From Beaufortia kweichowensis (Eukaryota > Chordata > Actinopteri > Cypriniformes > Gastromyzontidae): a DNA stretch of 64,000 nucleotides. The stretch is from assembly GCA_019155185.1 (NCBI GenBank), contig CM032801.1, forward strand, positions 18,655,948 through 18,719,947. The letters are read 5' to 3'. Made by a program: the position numbers and the translations under genes. Positions 23,231-33,612 of this stretch are shown here, in pieces. The first letter of the stretch is position 1. Each line of letters opens with the position of its first letter. Under the pieces are notes generated by a model, which saw only the letters and a list, made by a program, of their open reading frames with translations, was not told the origin of the DNA and did not search any database.

Positions 23231-23940
23231 ATCAACCATCAGGGAGGTCTGCGGTCGCGCCCTCTATACAGATTGGCACACCAGATCCTGTTGTGGTCCC
23301 AAGGGAGACTGCTCTCAGTCAGAGCAGCTTACATCCCGGGACGGTTGAATGTGAGAGCAGACGCCCTGTCGAGGCAGGGGCCAAGGCCAGGGGAATGGAG
23401 ACTTCACCCCGAGGTGGTGCAAATGATCTGGGATATTTTCCTCCCAGCGTAAGTGGACCTGTTTGCGTCTCAAGAGACAACGCACTGTCCATTGTGGTTC
23501 TCCCTAGCACCTCCAGCCCCATTAGGGCTGGATGCTCTCGTACATCCGTGGCGAGGTTGCGCCTGTGCAGCTTTTCCCCGATAAGCTCTGCTCCCAGGAG
23601 TCCTGGAAAGGTGCGCCAGGGGCGGGGGTTAAGCCTCTTCTGAATTCGCACCGCAATGGCGGCCAGTATGGTTCTCGGACCTGAATGCACCTCTAGGCGG
23701 CACCCGGTGCGGCTGCCTGTCAGGAAGGATCTCCTGTCTCAGGAGCAAGGCACCATCCTTCATCCTTGCCCAGACGTGTGGAAACTGTGGGTCTGGCCTC
23801 TGGGGGCCAGGCTCCTTATGCAGGTCTCTCTCGACCGAGGTCGTAGACACCATTTGCAATCCAGGGCTCCCTCCACGAGGAAGCTATGCGCGTGGGTGGG
23901 AAGTCTTCACTTCCTGGTGCTCAGGTCGGCGCCATGATCC
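23231..23940 (+). pseudogene. DIRS RNase H end and linker, frameshifted
   Basis: One frame reads YIPGRLNVRADALSRQ, the C-terminal RNase H signature with the final Asp, followed by DLFAS and the LWFS...PLGLDA segment common to DIRS and some bacterial-like RT fusions. The RT frame continues into a second, overlapping frame that is also open to 23643. Stops near 23445 and 23640 break the enzyme frame. Confidence 0.65.
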
Positions 23941-24780
23941 AGTTAACTGCCCGGTCAGCGTGGTGCTGGAATTTTTGCAAGACCGGTTCTCATCAGGGCT
24001 GATGCCCTCTACTATCAAGGTCTATGCGGCAGCTATCTCTGCCTTTCATAGTCTTGTTAATGGCCAGTCTGTGGGTCGAGACCCGCTGGTCATACGCTTC
24101 CTCCATGGCACTAGGAGGCTGAGGCAGGTGTTACGTGCCAGAGGTCCCACATGGGACCTGGCGGTGGTACTCCAGGGGTTATCAGTTGCTCCGTGTCGGC
24201 CAAGTTTCTGACCCTCAAGACAATTTTCTTGTTGGCAGTATCTTCCCTGAAGAGAGTTGGTGATCTCCAAGCTCTTTCAGTCTCTCCTTCTTGCCTGGCA
24301 TTTGCACCGGGCATGGTTAAGGCTTTTCTGTACCCAAGGCAGGGTTATGTGCCTAAAGTTCCCACCAATGTGCCGAGGCACATTACGTTACAGGCCTTCT
24401 GTCCTCCTCCCTTCAAGGATTCGGACCAGGAAAAAGCTAACTTACTGTGTCCAGTGCAAGCACTGGCTTATGAAGCTTCTGGACAGCAGTCTCCGCTTTC
24501 TGTCAAAGCTCACTCGACTCGGAGTATGGCGGCCTCTAAGGCCTTAGGGTCAGGGGCTACGCTCAAAGAGGTGTGTACTTGACCGGCTGGTCCTGCCACG
24601 CTCACGACCGATCGCGTTTTTATGAACTAGACCTGGCTTCCCGCCAGGCTCTTCGTGTTGCGGCCCTGAGGGGTCCGTCTTGTTCGAATAACGGCCAGGG
24701 GATCTCGCCGTCTATTCATTTTGTCTGTGAATTTGCGTCAAGAGGGGCACTTCTGCCCCGAGGGGCTTACTAGGACTGAG
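23940..24780 (+). pseudogene. DIRS tyrosine recombinase
   Basis: The N-terminal SAM-like DNA-binding part (VLEFLQDRFSSGLMPSTIKV) is followed by the catalytic domain. Visible are the first Arg (SSLKRVGDLQ, near 24260), the H-x-x-R box (HSTRS, near 24515) and the C-terminal Tyr in SRFYELDL (near 24620). A frame change near 24185-24205 and a TGA near 24580 separate the blocks. The enzyme inserts circular DIRS DNA without duplicating the target. Confidence 0.75.
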
Positions 24781-25082
24781 TAACGGCCAGGGGACTTCGC
24801 AGTCTTACTCTTTCCCTGCAGGTCCTGGCTTGAGAGCCAGGGTCTGTCTTATAGTAACCATCGGGTTAGTTCCTCTAGTTGTGCTCTCGCGGATACACAC
24901 TTCCAGGGACTTGCTCATCACGGCTGGCGTTGGGATCTCGTTCCCCATAGCGTCAAGCGCTGGCCTTGGCGTTGAGTTCCCTTGAAGGGAATGTCTTAGG
25001 TTCTGAATGTAACCGGTTCCCTGAGGAGGAGCGAGGCTTCTCATCTCTGCCATACTCCTTGCATCCCTGGGGTAGCCCGGCA

Positions 25083-25300
25083 CTTCACGCTGAATTTGTG
25101 TGCGTTCAAGGTCCTTTATAGCTTCCTGGTCCTGGCGTCACCCGCCCTTGGCGTTCAGTCTAGCCATTCGGCAATTTACACCGCGTTAAAGACACTGCGT
25201 AAGCGCCCAGTCATGCAAAGGCGTTCCCCATAGCGTCAAGCGGCTGGCGCGCGGCGATCTCGTTCCCTCTCAGGGAACCGTGGATTTTGATAACGTAACC
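25083..25300 (+). repeat. DIRS 3' terminal repeat
   Basis: GTGCGTTCAAGGTCCTTTAT, then AGCTTCCTGGTCCTG and GGCGTTCCCCATAGCG recur in 38738-38940. Relative to each DIRS reading direction the two copies are inverted, which fits inverted terminal repeats of DIRS. Confidence 0.7.
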
Positions 25301-25430
25301 TAAAAGCGTTTTTCCTTTCGCTGCACTTTTCTCCAGCGGTTCTCTTTATGGCACTGGTTTGGCGTGGGGGTTGAGTCAAAGCGGGGGCGCGCCCATGAAA
25401 CCGTCATCGGCGGGAGGCATGAATCGTAAC

Positions 25431-25870
25431 AGAACAGATCAAGCATGGCAGAGCAGAGAGCAAGTGGGAGGATTCCAGGTATGTAAAGGTGATTGTTTTC
25501 TTTTATTTATCGTTAAAATGTGCATTGTTTTTCTAAATGCGATTATTATTAGCGGCAATTGCCAAGAAGTTAGAGATAATTTGCCGTGAACTTGTTGTAA
25601 AGGTTAGCATCTTACGTCAGTTTTCGTAATTTGCACGCTTTTTTACTGTTGATGAATTAGTCTATTATGATTTTTGTTTTTTGAGCAGATTGTACATGAA
25701 TAAATAAAAAGTAAATTGATTTAAACAAACGTCCCATCCCAACATTTTTTAAATTCTGCGTTAGATGGCTAAGTTTAAACAATGCTCATTGTTAGTGTAC
25801 GATTAATTTGGTAATGCCATATATTTATTTTGCCATAACACGTTTTTAGCAGAGAGAGAATCCAGATGTT
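25431..25870 (+). repeat. Second ~450-bp terminal repeat of the putative integrase/HECT transposon
   Basis: Near-identical to 8776-9225. It starts right after a DIRS-adjacent segment at AACAGAACAGATC. The first exon and intron 1 of the HECT-like gene lie inside it. In the present arrangement it is a direct copy of the left repeat; after reinverting the segment it becomes inverted, at the far end of the integrase-type gene. Confidence 0.6.
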
Positions 25871-26770
25871 GCTACTGTGGCACACAATTTAATAAATCTT
25901 CTGACCCAAAGCCTGGGTCAGATTCAGGCAGCTCAGGGTCAGCAGCAGCCTTCTCCTGGTTTTTATCAGCCAGCTCAGGGTCGTCAGCAGCAGCAACAAC
26001 AACAGCAGCCTTCTGCTATTACTCCAAGAATAGAGCAGGATATGACCAGGTTATCATCAGCACTCTCTCCAAACAATTAAATGCTTTCATTTGTCTATCT
26101 TTTGCACCTTTTAATAAAAGGAAAACTGTTTTATTGTTTTATAGAGCTTTTCCTGGGATGTTCAAAAAAAAAGAAAAACCGCATACCCTCAAGTGCAATC
26201 AAAAGCAACAGCTTGGAAGCCATTTAGCATTCACATTTATCTTTTAAGAAAAGACAAATGTTTTAAAATTCATGTGACATCGCAATGAGCAATAGATAGT
26301 AACAACTGTCATACAAGCTTTTTACACTGCTGCTTGGTTTTTGGTGATTTAACGGAAAATGTTTTGGTCAGTTATATTGTAGAATCACTTTTGATTCATT
26401 GAGTTAACATGCTCTTTTGCTTGCAGTTGATAACCCTGATGGAGACACCCTTCCCTTAACTGTCCCCCGTGTAATGCAATGGCTTACTGGCCAGGGACAC
26501 AAGCCACTTCTCATGTCAGAACGTCAAGAATTCAAAATTGCTTTGCATTTTGATCATGATTGTTAGCAGAGGATGCCTGCACACCGAATCTGCTACCCAG
26601 TTGTAAGTGCCTGTGCCAGAAAAATTACCTTTCCTGTAGCACACATTGACAACTATAATTCATTCAAGGAAATCATGCTGCAGGCTATCAACTCTGATTT
26701 TGGATTTAACAGTGTAAATTTGGGAGTAGGATACAATTCCAAATTAGTCCAGTGTATGTTCAGGGCATAG
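25445..26770 (+). pseudogene. HECT E3 ubiquitin ligase-like gene (G2E3-like fish family), decayed
   Basis: Exon 1 (25445-25478, ATGGCAGAGCAG) splices in frame to exon 2 (25850-26049), giving MAEQRASGRIPAEREN and then a Gln-rich segment with a QQQ run. Exon 3 (from 26145) continues with AFPGMFKKK, but an A-run near 26164-26172 puts the following WKPFSIHIYLL in another frame. The last exon (26427-26770) encodes a HECT C-lobe: VMQWLTGQGHKPLLMSE, then the expected active-site region VVSACARKITFP with the thioester Cys, ending near a Phe-rich tail. An in-frame TAG lies at 26564-26566. The HECT N-lobe, which binds the E2, is missing. HECT ligases take ubiquitin on Cys and pass it to substrates. The family is multicopy in fish. 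Confidence 0.6.
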
Positions 26771-27038
26771 AATATTTCTATATGCTGTTAAATGTTCTTA
26801 TTGTTACCCTAACACCACAAAGAAAACATGCAGTCTATTTTATGTTAATAAAATTTTATTAGTTTTTTATTCTGATTCCATAAATATATATTCTGCATAA
26901 GTACACTTTCTGCAATTAATTCTAAAATGTTTTTACTGTTTTGTTCTGTTTAAAACTATTTTATTAAATGTTTATCAAAAGCTCCTTTTTTATTGTGTCT
27001 GTTTTGATTTGTTCACAGGGTGTATACATTACTGTCAT

Positions 27039-27164
27039 TTAAGAATAAAGGATCACAAAATGTAATGCTGCTAAATATTTGTCCCTGCCATAGTTTTGCG
27101 ATTGTGAGGTTGGGTCAACAACAGCTTGCAGCTGGGCCTTTAATTCCTCAGTTAATGTGCAATC
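27039..27164 (-). pseudogene. Integrase-type transposase, end of last exon
   Basis: On the minus strand the frame reads through TLTEELKAQLQAVVDPTSQS to LAALHFVILYS and stops at the TAA (27039-27041). The same frame enters from 31722-31807 once the Gypsy and one copy of its 5-bp duplication are taken out. The acidic/hydrophobic C-terminal tail after the integrase core fits the fish integrase-type family begun at 9837. The orientation is opposite to the 5' exons. Confidence 0.6.
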
Positions 27165-27599
27165 TGTCACAGACACGCCAGACTCCAACACGGTCCAATC
27201 ACAGCGCACTGCATCCCCCGATTACTGATTATTCACACCTGCACTCACTATCAGCTCACACATAAAAGACATGCACGCACTTTCATTCACTGTCCGGTCT
27301 CATTGATACATCGACTAACGTTACTAGCCTTATCGTTTGGATTACCTACCTGTATTCAAGTTTATCCTCTTCGCCTCCTTCCTGTTCCTTTTCTCCGTGA
27401 TCTCCATCATTCCCAGTTCTCCAGCTCCTGTACACGTCTCTGGGATTCTCCATTCAGCCATCAAAGGACAGTATTTACTCTATTCCATTGTGTGCCACTA
27501 ACTGTTGTTTAATCCTCACTCGTTGTTTGCATTACTCTGCCTGTATCAAATAAACATCTCTGCTGTGATCTCTGGTCTCTGGTCCCTCAGTCCGTAAAA
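27165..27599 (+). mobile_element. Gypsy element 2, 5' LTR
   Basis: 435 bp from TGTCACAG to CCGTAAAA. It contains CACATAAAAGACATGC as a TATA-like box at about 27259 and CAAATAAACATC at about 27547-27558, carrying AATAAA. The end differs by one base from the 3' LTR (CCGTAACA). Confidence 0.85.
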
Positions 27600-27630
27600 G
27601 AAGACCGGACCGAGAACTGTAGATACAGGC

Positions 27631-28764
27631 ATGAGTCAGCAAGATCCATTCCAGGAGCTGGTGGATGCTCTGCACCGATCGCTCCTGGAACTTCCAACAC
27701 CATCGCTGACGCTACAAGACGCCTCTGCTGTCAACACAACCACCGCTCCTACACCGCTAATAGTCGCGAGTCCCATGGCCCCTCCAGCGCCCTACTCCGG
27801 ATCGGCAGAGGACTGCAATGTTTTTTTCCTGCAATGTTCCCTCGCCCTGGAGATGCAGCTGCACTCTTATCCTACCGATCGAGCTAAGGTGGGGTATATC
27901 ATCTCCCGTCTTCATGGTAAGGCTCTTCTCTGGGCAGAACCCCTCTGGTCGCAAAACCATCCTGTTAATGATTAAACCAACTTCATCAAGCATTTCAAGG
28001 AAGTATTCGGCAAGCCCTCCTGGGACTCATCTATTGGTGAGAAACTATACTCTTTAAAACAAGGAAAAATGTCTATTAATGATTATGCTCTTCAGTTTAG
28101 GACTCTTGCGACCAAGAGCGGGTGGAATGAGCAGGCTCTGATCACTGCATATCGCCAAGGATTAGACCCATTAGTGCGGTTGCATCTCGCTGCATACGAG
28201 GACACCATCGAGTTAGATCGGTTCATCCAGCTTTCCATCCGGTTTGCCACCCGTATGCAGTCGTGCCTCAACGAGCACCAGGGTCACTCACAGTTCAACA
28301 CCTCCCTTCGCCGATCCAACACCGTCAGCCCTCCAGAACCAGGCTACGAACCCATGCAAGTTGATGCTTCCCGTTTATCATTCACGGAACGGCAGAAAAG
28401 GCTAACCCAGCGTCTCTGCCTCTATTGTGGAGCTCCGGGGCATGTAATCTCCGCATGCCCCATACATCCCCCTCGTCCCGTGGTGAGTGTCATTTTTCCT
28501 GCTACATATACTTTGAAACCACTCACCACTACTGTATCTCCTATTGCTCGTGATGTCACTGTTTCAGTTACCGCCCTCCTTGACTCCGGGTCCGCCGGCA
28601 ACTTCGTCTTTGGCGCCCTCTGCCAGCAGCTTAACATCAAAACCACAGCCATGTCCACCACGTACCAGATTCGCTCCATAACTGGAAGACCTGTAAGTCG
28701 ACATCACGTCGGAGGGTAGAACCCACTCGTCATACAGATCGGCATATTTCACAAAGAAGAAATA
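27631..28764 (+). pseudogene. Gypsy element 2 gag and protease
   Basis: Begins ATGAGTCAGCAAGATCC, the typical start of fish Gypsy gag. It includes a capsid-like middle (NDYALQFRTLA), a CCHC zinc knuckle (LCLYCGAPGHVISACP, 28417-28457) and an aspartic protease with an intact LLDSGSAGNF active site (Asp at 28582-28584). Two in-frame stops, TAA at 27973-27975 and TAG at 28717-28719, are the only lesions, so decay is recent relative to element 1. Gag assembles the particle; the protease matures it. Confidence 0.85.
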
Positions 28765-28767
28765 TCA

Positions 28768-31367
28768 TTGCTGCTTCTGGAGGGATCCACCACTGACGTG
28801 ATATTAGGGCGACCCTGGTTGGAACAACACAACCCAATACTCTCCTGGAAGACGGGCGAAGTCCTGAAGTGGGGAGATGCCTGCTTCCAAGAATGTCTCT
28901 CCACACTTCCTGTTCCAGTCACTTTTATTTCCATCCCTGTTCCTGTCTGCACGACGACCATCGAAAGTCCCTTAGAGAATCAATCCGTGGACATACCAGC
29001 TGAATATTCCCCCTTCAGTGACATATTCTGCCCCAGGAGAGCTTCCAGACTACCACCACACAAGCCATGGGACCGCGTCATCGATCTGCTTCCGGGTGAG
29101 TCAGTGCCCCGAGGGAAAATATATCCCCTATCCATCCCGGAGGAGAAGGCCATGAAGGATTACATTGAAGAGGCCCTGGGGCAAGGTTATATCCGACCAT
29201 CTACCTCCCCTTCTGCTTCCAGCTTCTTCTTTGTGGCCAAGAAGGACGGAGGTTTGCGGCCCTGCATCGACTACCAAGCCTTCAATCACATCACCTTCAA
29301 GTTCAGGTATCCCTTTCCTCTCGTCCCAGCAGCCCTGGAACAGCTCCGAGGTGCCACTGTTTTCACTAAGTTGGACCTCCGCAGCGCCTATAACCTGATA
29401 CGGATACGCGAGGGGGATGAATGGAAGACTGCCTTTATCACACCCACAGGACACTACGAGTACCTGGTTATGCCCTATGGATTGGTCAACGCCCCCTCGG
29501 TACTCCAGGATTTCATCCATGAAGTGCTCCGGGAGTTCCTCCACAAGTTTGTGTTAGTATACATAGATGATATCCTGATTTACATCGTCAGCACGTTGCG
29601 GAGGTCCCGAAACGCCTGAGGGATTTCCAGTTGTTCCTCAAAGCAGAGAAATGCTCGTTCCATCTCCCCTCAGTGCAGTTCCTTGGTTACATCATAGATA
29701 GCAGTGGCATCCGGATGGACGAGGGGAAGGTAACTGCCATCAAGACCTGGTCCACTCCCACTACTGTAAAAGAACTTCAATGTTTCCTCGGGTTTGCCCA
29801 TTTTTATCGAAGATTTATTCAGAATTACAGTTCCATTACCAATCCCCTTACCAGCCTATTGAAAAACAAGCCCAAGTCTCTGTCCTGGACATCACCAGAC
29901 GAAAGAGCATTCCAAACCCTGAAAGAGGCATTCACGACTGCTCCACTCCTGGTACACCCAGACCCGAACAAGGCCTTCATCGTGGAGGTTGATGCTTCTA
30001 CAACTGGAGTAGGTGCAGTCCTCTCACAGCAGCAGGGGAAGCCCAGCCGCCTCCATCCATGCGCCTTCTTCTCCCGCAAGCTCAGCCGGGCAAAAGTGAA
30101 TTATGACATCGGTTATCGTGAACTGTTAGTTGTTAAGTTAGCCCTTGAAGAATGGAGGCATTGGTTGGAGGGGGCCAAACACCCTTTCTTCGTCCTTACT
30201 GACCATAAAAACCTGGAATACCTTCGAACAGCTAAGAGACTCAATCCCCGGCAGGCTCGCTGGGCTCTGTTTTTCACCCGGTTCCAGTTTTCCATCTCCT
30301 ATCGACCTGATACCAAGAACACCAAAGCAGACACTCTCTCCAGACTCTACAGCCCCGAAGAACCAAGTGAAAGACCCGAACCCATCCTCCCTGAAGAGAT
30401 CTTTGTCAACCCCATCTCCTGGTCAGAAGAAACTTTACCCTCCACTAATGCCTCTGCTAACACGCCACCGGGCTGCCCTCCAGGATTACGACATCTCCCT
30501 CGAGCACAACGCACCCCCATGATCCACACGGTCCACACTTCACCTGGCACTGGCCACCTGGGGGCCAGTGAAACCCTCTCGCTTCTGAAAGAGCGGTTCT
30601 GGTGGCCCAACATGGCATCACAGGTCAGAAGGTACGTGCAGGGATATAGGGAGTGTGCCATCTCCAAAAGCCCACGACATCTACCTGCCGGTAAACTCCT
30701 CCCACTGCCCGTCCCTAACCGGCCATGGTCACACCTAGGAGTGGATTTCATCACAGACCTCCCTCCTTCTAATGGTAACACTTGTGTTCTTGTAGTAATA
30801 GATAGATTTTCTAAGTCATGTCATCTTGTTCCTTTAAAGGGGCTGCCAACTGCCATGGAAACAGCAAAATTACTATTCAACCACGTCTTCCGTTATTTCG
30901 GCATCCCTGAAGATATCGTTTCGAGGACCCCAGTTCACCTCCAGGGTATGGAAAACCTTTTTCTCTCTCCTAGGTGTGACCGTCAGTCTCTCGTCCGGCT
31001 ACCACCCGCAGACAAACGGACAGACGGAGCGGAAGATCCAGGAGATCGGCCGCTATCTCCATACCTTCTGTCATGGCCACCAGGACACTTGGAACCAGTA
31101 CCTGGGCTGGGCCGAGTACGCTCAGAACTCTCTGCGTCAGTCCACCACAGGTCTCACTCCTTTCCAATGCGTACTCAGTTACCAGCCTCCACTGTTCCCG
31201 TGGTCAGGGGAACCATCGGACGTTCCAGCAGTCGACTACTGGTTCCAAGAGAGCAAGAGGGTCTGGGACTCAACACACCATCATCTACAACAGGCCCTAA
31301 GTCGACGAAGACTGACAGCTGACCGACATCTCTCCGAGGCACCAGTGTTTCAACCAGGGCAGGAACT
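28768..31367 (+). pseudogene. Gypsy element 2 pol: RT, RNase H, integrase
   Basis: The RT is complete in one frame to about 29610 with the YIDD box at 29560-29571. A frame change follows near 29610. RNase H (VEVDASTTGVGAVLSQQ near 29988, then LTDHKNLEYL) and the integrase zinc-binding and core regions (VDFITDLPPS near 30742; GYHPQTNGQTER near 31000) follow in the second frame. Another frame change lies near 30965. The segment between the integrase C-terminus and the LTR, including the expected chromodomain, is deleted at 31367. Confidence 0.85.
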
Positions 31368-31721
31368 CACTATCAGCTCACACATAAAAGACATGCACGC
31401 ACTTTCATTCACTGTCTGGTCTCGTTGATACATGGACTAACGTTACTAGCCTTATCGTTTGGATTACTTACCTGTATTCAAGTTTATTGTTTTCGCCTGC
31501 TTCCTGTTCCTGTTCTCCACGGTCTCCGTCATTCACAGTTCTTCAGCTCCTGTACACGTCTCCGGGATTCTCCATTCAGTCATCAAAGGACAGTATTTAC
31601 TCTATTCCATTGTGTGCCACTAACTGTTGTTTAATCCTCACTCATTATTTGTATTACTCTGCCTGTATCAAATAAACATCTCTGCTGTGATCTCTGGTCT
31701 CCGGTCCCTCAGTCCGTAACA
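31368..31721 (+). mobile_element. Gypsy element 2, 3' LTR, 5'-truncated
   Basis: Matches 27246-27599 at high identity with scattered substitutions. The first ~80 bases of the LTR are missing at the pol junction. Ends CCGTAACA directly before the CAATC duplication. Confidence 0.88.
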
Positions 31722-31807
31722 CAATCAACTGGAGGAACCACAATTCCTCTGGATGGCTGGTCAGGGATTCTGGTCGTGTCCCAGTCAGAGTCTTCATCTT
31801 GAGCATT
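31722..31807 (-). pseudogene. Integrase-type transposase, start of last exon
   Basis: Acceptor TTTATAG, then on the minus strand an acidic stretch DEDSDWDTTRIPDQ and GIVVPPVD. This runs straight into TLTEEL at 27164 when the Gypsy insertion is removed, in the same frame. The VVVP-type motif followed by a Glu/Leu-rich helix marks the C-terminus of this fish family. Confidence 0.6.
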
Positions 31808-31917
31808 CTATAAAAAAATAGATGATGAACATGGTATATTTTATTGCTGCAATACATAGAAATGTACATGCATGCGGTTGCATAACAAATTACATACATT
31901 AAAATTATAGACAATAC

Positions 31918-32028
31918 CTCAGATTCTGGAGGAGCAACAGGGTTTTGAATAAGCCCGATTTCCCACATTTGGTTGGGGCTTCGATTGCCTTCTGTGCAAT
32001 ACATGTACATGTTGAGTACACCATTATC
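31918..32028 (-). CDS. Integrase-type transposase, penultimate exon
   Basis: An open 111-base exon between TTTTAAG acceptor and GTATTGT donor (minus strand). It encodes GNRSPNQMWEIGLIQN, the segment after the integrase core where family members have a conserved SP-x-Q-x-W motif. No internal stop is present. Confidence 0.55.
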
Positions 32029-32093
32029 CTTAAAATAGAATGTTCATATTTAGCTCAGGGTATGACTATAAAATTAATCTTTGTGCTTACCGC

Positions 32094-32143
32094 TGGTTAT
32101 GCACGCTTTTTGCTGACATGAAACTTCCCCTCCCACAGCCTCT
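32094..32143 (-). pseudogene. Integrase-type transposase, core exon cut by the ERV
   Basis: On the minus strand, GRGSFMSAKSVHNQR precedes a GTAAGC donor. S-x-HNQR immediately precedes the catalytic Glu in this family, which would be in the next exon. The upstream part is replaced by the ERV LTR end at 32145, so the ERV inserted into this exon. Confidence 0.55.
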
Positions 32144-32144
32144 G

Positions 32145-32570
32145 TTGGAAACTTTTTTCAGCGAAGACCAGGAGACTTGGATTTCCTTGAGCAGTAGTCT
32201 TTATTGTAGATAGCGAGTCTTCAAATCAGAGCATACTGCATGGGCGCTGCAGTCATTAAGTCTGATTTGAAGTTTAAACACATTGCATATATAGCCATTT
32301 GAGGGGGCAGTCCCCTCAAAATGGAAAACAAAGAAACAATACATGAAAGGGGAGTAGTAAGCCCATTCCAAATCCTGAAGTTTCACCCATCCTGAACCAA
32401 ATCAACATAACTGTCTCCACTCAGGCCACTTCATTATCATAGAAGTAAAGAGTAGCTCCACACCTTAGGCTGGCATTCACACTTGACCTAGACCTTAGAC
32501 TGGGTTATGAGCAAATGGCCACCAAGTCACACAATAGAACAAAAGGCACAAAGAGTGACCTGATAGCCTT
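32145..32570 (-). mobile_element. ERV 3' LTR
   Basis: Reverse complement matches 14794-15202 with few substitutions, including the AATAAA signal and the TTTCCAACAG end at 32145-32155. The left edge in reading direction, near 32560-32575, is less certain because no clear polypurine tract abuts it. LTR divergence appears small, so the insertion is fairly young. Confidence 0.85.
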
Positions 32571-32999
32571 GGCTGCCTTGCCCATTTCTTTCACATTAAT
32601 GTGAGACAGGAACTAGAAACCTCTTAAATTATTATTTGGCTGTTTAGCATTTGTTATTTGATTTGGTTCCTAAATACTAAATACAAGCAGTACATATAAA
32701 CAATAAAAAGATATTATAAAAACAAAGATTTAAAATTATATTCCCACAATTCCCCCTTTGAGAGTTCTAATAACTCACACAGACAAAAAAGTTCCTTTTA
32801 GTAAATCTTACATGTTCTCTAATGGCTGGGAGAGCATAAACTAAAGTACATTGTCCATTGAACTGAGCTGGTAGCTCACTATAAATTGAGGTTCCACATA
32901 GCCAACGTGTGCCTTCTGGAGAGGAAATCTTACACCACTTATTGATTGCCCATAATTTAAACCATGATCTAGCTTGCGCTAATGCATGGTTGTACCTTT
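32571..32999 (-). other. ERV env C-terminal/3' region, no clear ORF
   Basis: Degenerate sequence between env and LTR. I cannot identify a transmembrane subunit with confidence; stops occur in all minus-strand frames. Confidence 0.4.
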
Positions 33000-33039
33000 G
33001 TCATACTGTCCTGGGGATGACAATAGGAGTCAATCCACA

Positions 33040-33612
33040 TTATACAAAATCACAAGCAGCACGAGGAATTTCTCCCAAACTGGGACTGTCTGAGGGATTT
33101 GCTTCAACACACCAGTGAAATGTAATGGGTAACAGTAACTCAGTCATTATGGGTGATGCTGATGTTAAGTTGCATGACTGTACGCCTGGACTACAGCACT
33201 GTGTAGCCAACGGGACTGTGATATTGTGGCAAGTGCTCCTATTAAGCCCTCTGGTGTCAGTTCGTAATATAGAGCAGGTGTCACAATCAGAAATGGGGTG
33301 TGCTACCCATGGAATTCCTGCCCCTACAGATGGAGGATGGGGAATGCACACATCTTTTACAGCAAACAAAGCATTTCTGGACATATTCATTAACGCAGTG
33401 AATATATTCATTCTTAAGTCCAAAACTCCAGCACCACTTGTAATATGCACCACTGTGATGAAGATGCATATGGTAACTTGGTACATCTTATTTGTTAGGT
33501 TAGCAGGGATGGGAAGAATCCTGGTCTGCCAGTCTTGAGGATCTTTGTAGTGAAGAAGAGGTTCTTTCCTCTTGTTAGTCTTCTGTAGACTTCTGTACTT
33601 CCTTTGTCTCAC
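33040..33612 (-). pseudogene. ERV envelope, surface-subunit fragment
   Basis: A 190-codon open minus-strand frame. It has a basic N-terminus, a hydrophobic segment about 45 residues in that looks like a signal peptide core, and then a cysteine-rich part with several N-x-S/T glycosylation sites. Placement between integrase and 3' LTR supports env. The start codon is uncertain. The frame ends before any fusion peptide or membrane anchor. It is a fragment and no entry function can be expected. Confidence 0.55.

Larger units (their letters stand above)
22317..25430 (+). mobile_element. DIRS-type tyrosine-recombinase retrotransposon, gag end to 3' terminus
   Basis: The element reads in order: C-terminal gag tail (about 22330-22560), reverse transcriptase, an internal deletion, RNase H, tyrosine recombinase, and a terminal repeat near 25083-25300 that recurs inverted at 38738-38940. 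Use of a tyrosine recombinase instead of an integrase, plus inverted termini, define DIRS. Its 5' end is missing here and is proposed to be the fragment at 38441-38950. Confidence 0.8.
27165..31721 (+). mobile_element. Gypsy (chromovirus-like) element 2 with 5-bp target duplication
   Basis: LTRs at 27165-27599 and 31368-31721 share their 3' ends (CCCTCAGTCCGTAA). The element is flanked by CAATC at 27160-27164 and 31722-31726, an exact 5-bp duplication. The 5' LTR starts TGTCACAGACACGCC. The 3' LTR has lost its first ~80 bases through a deletion that fuses it to the end of pol near 31367. The insertion disrupts the last exon of the integrase-type gene, which is on the other strand. Confidence 0.92.

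Noticed and set aside
33125..33538. A 137-codon plus-strand frame opposite env
   Set aside because: Shadow of the env fragment; the minus frame has a signal-like segment, cysteines and glycosylation sites in the right ERV position.
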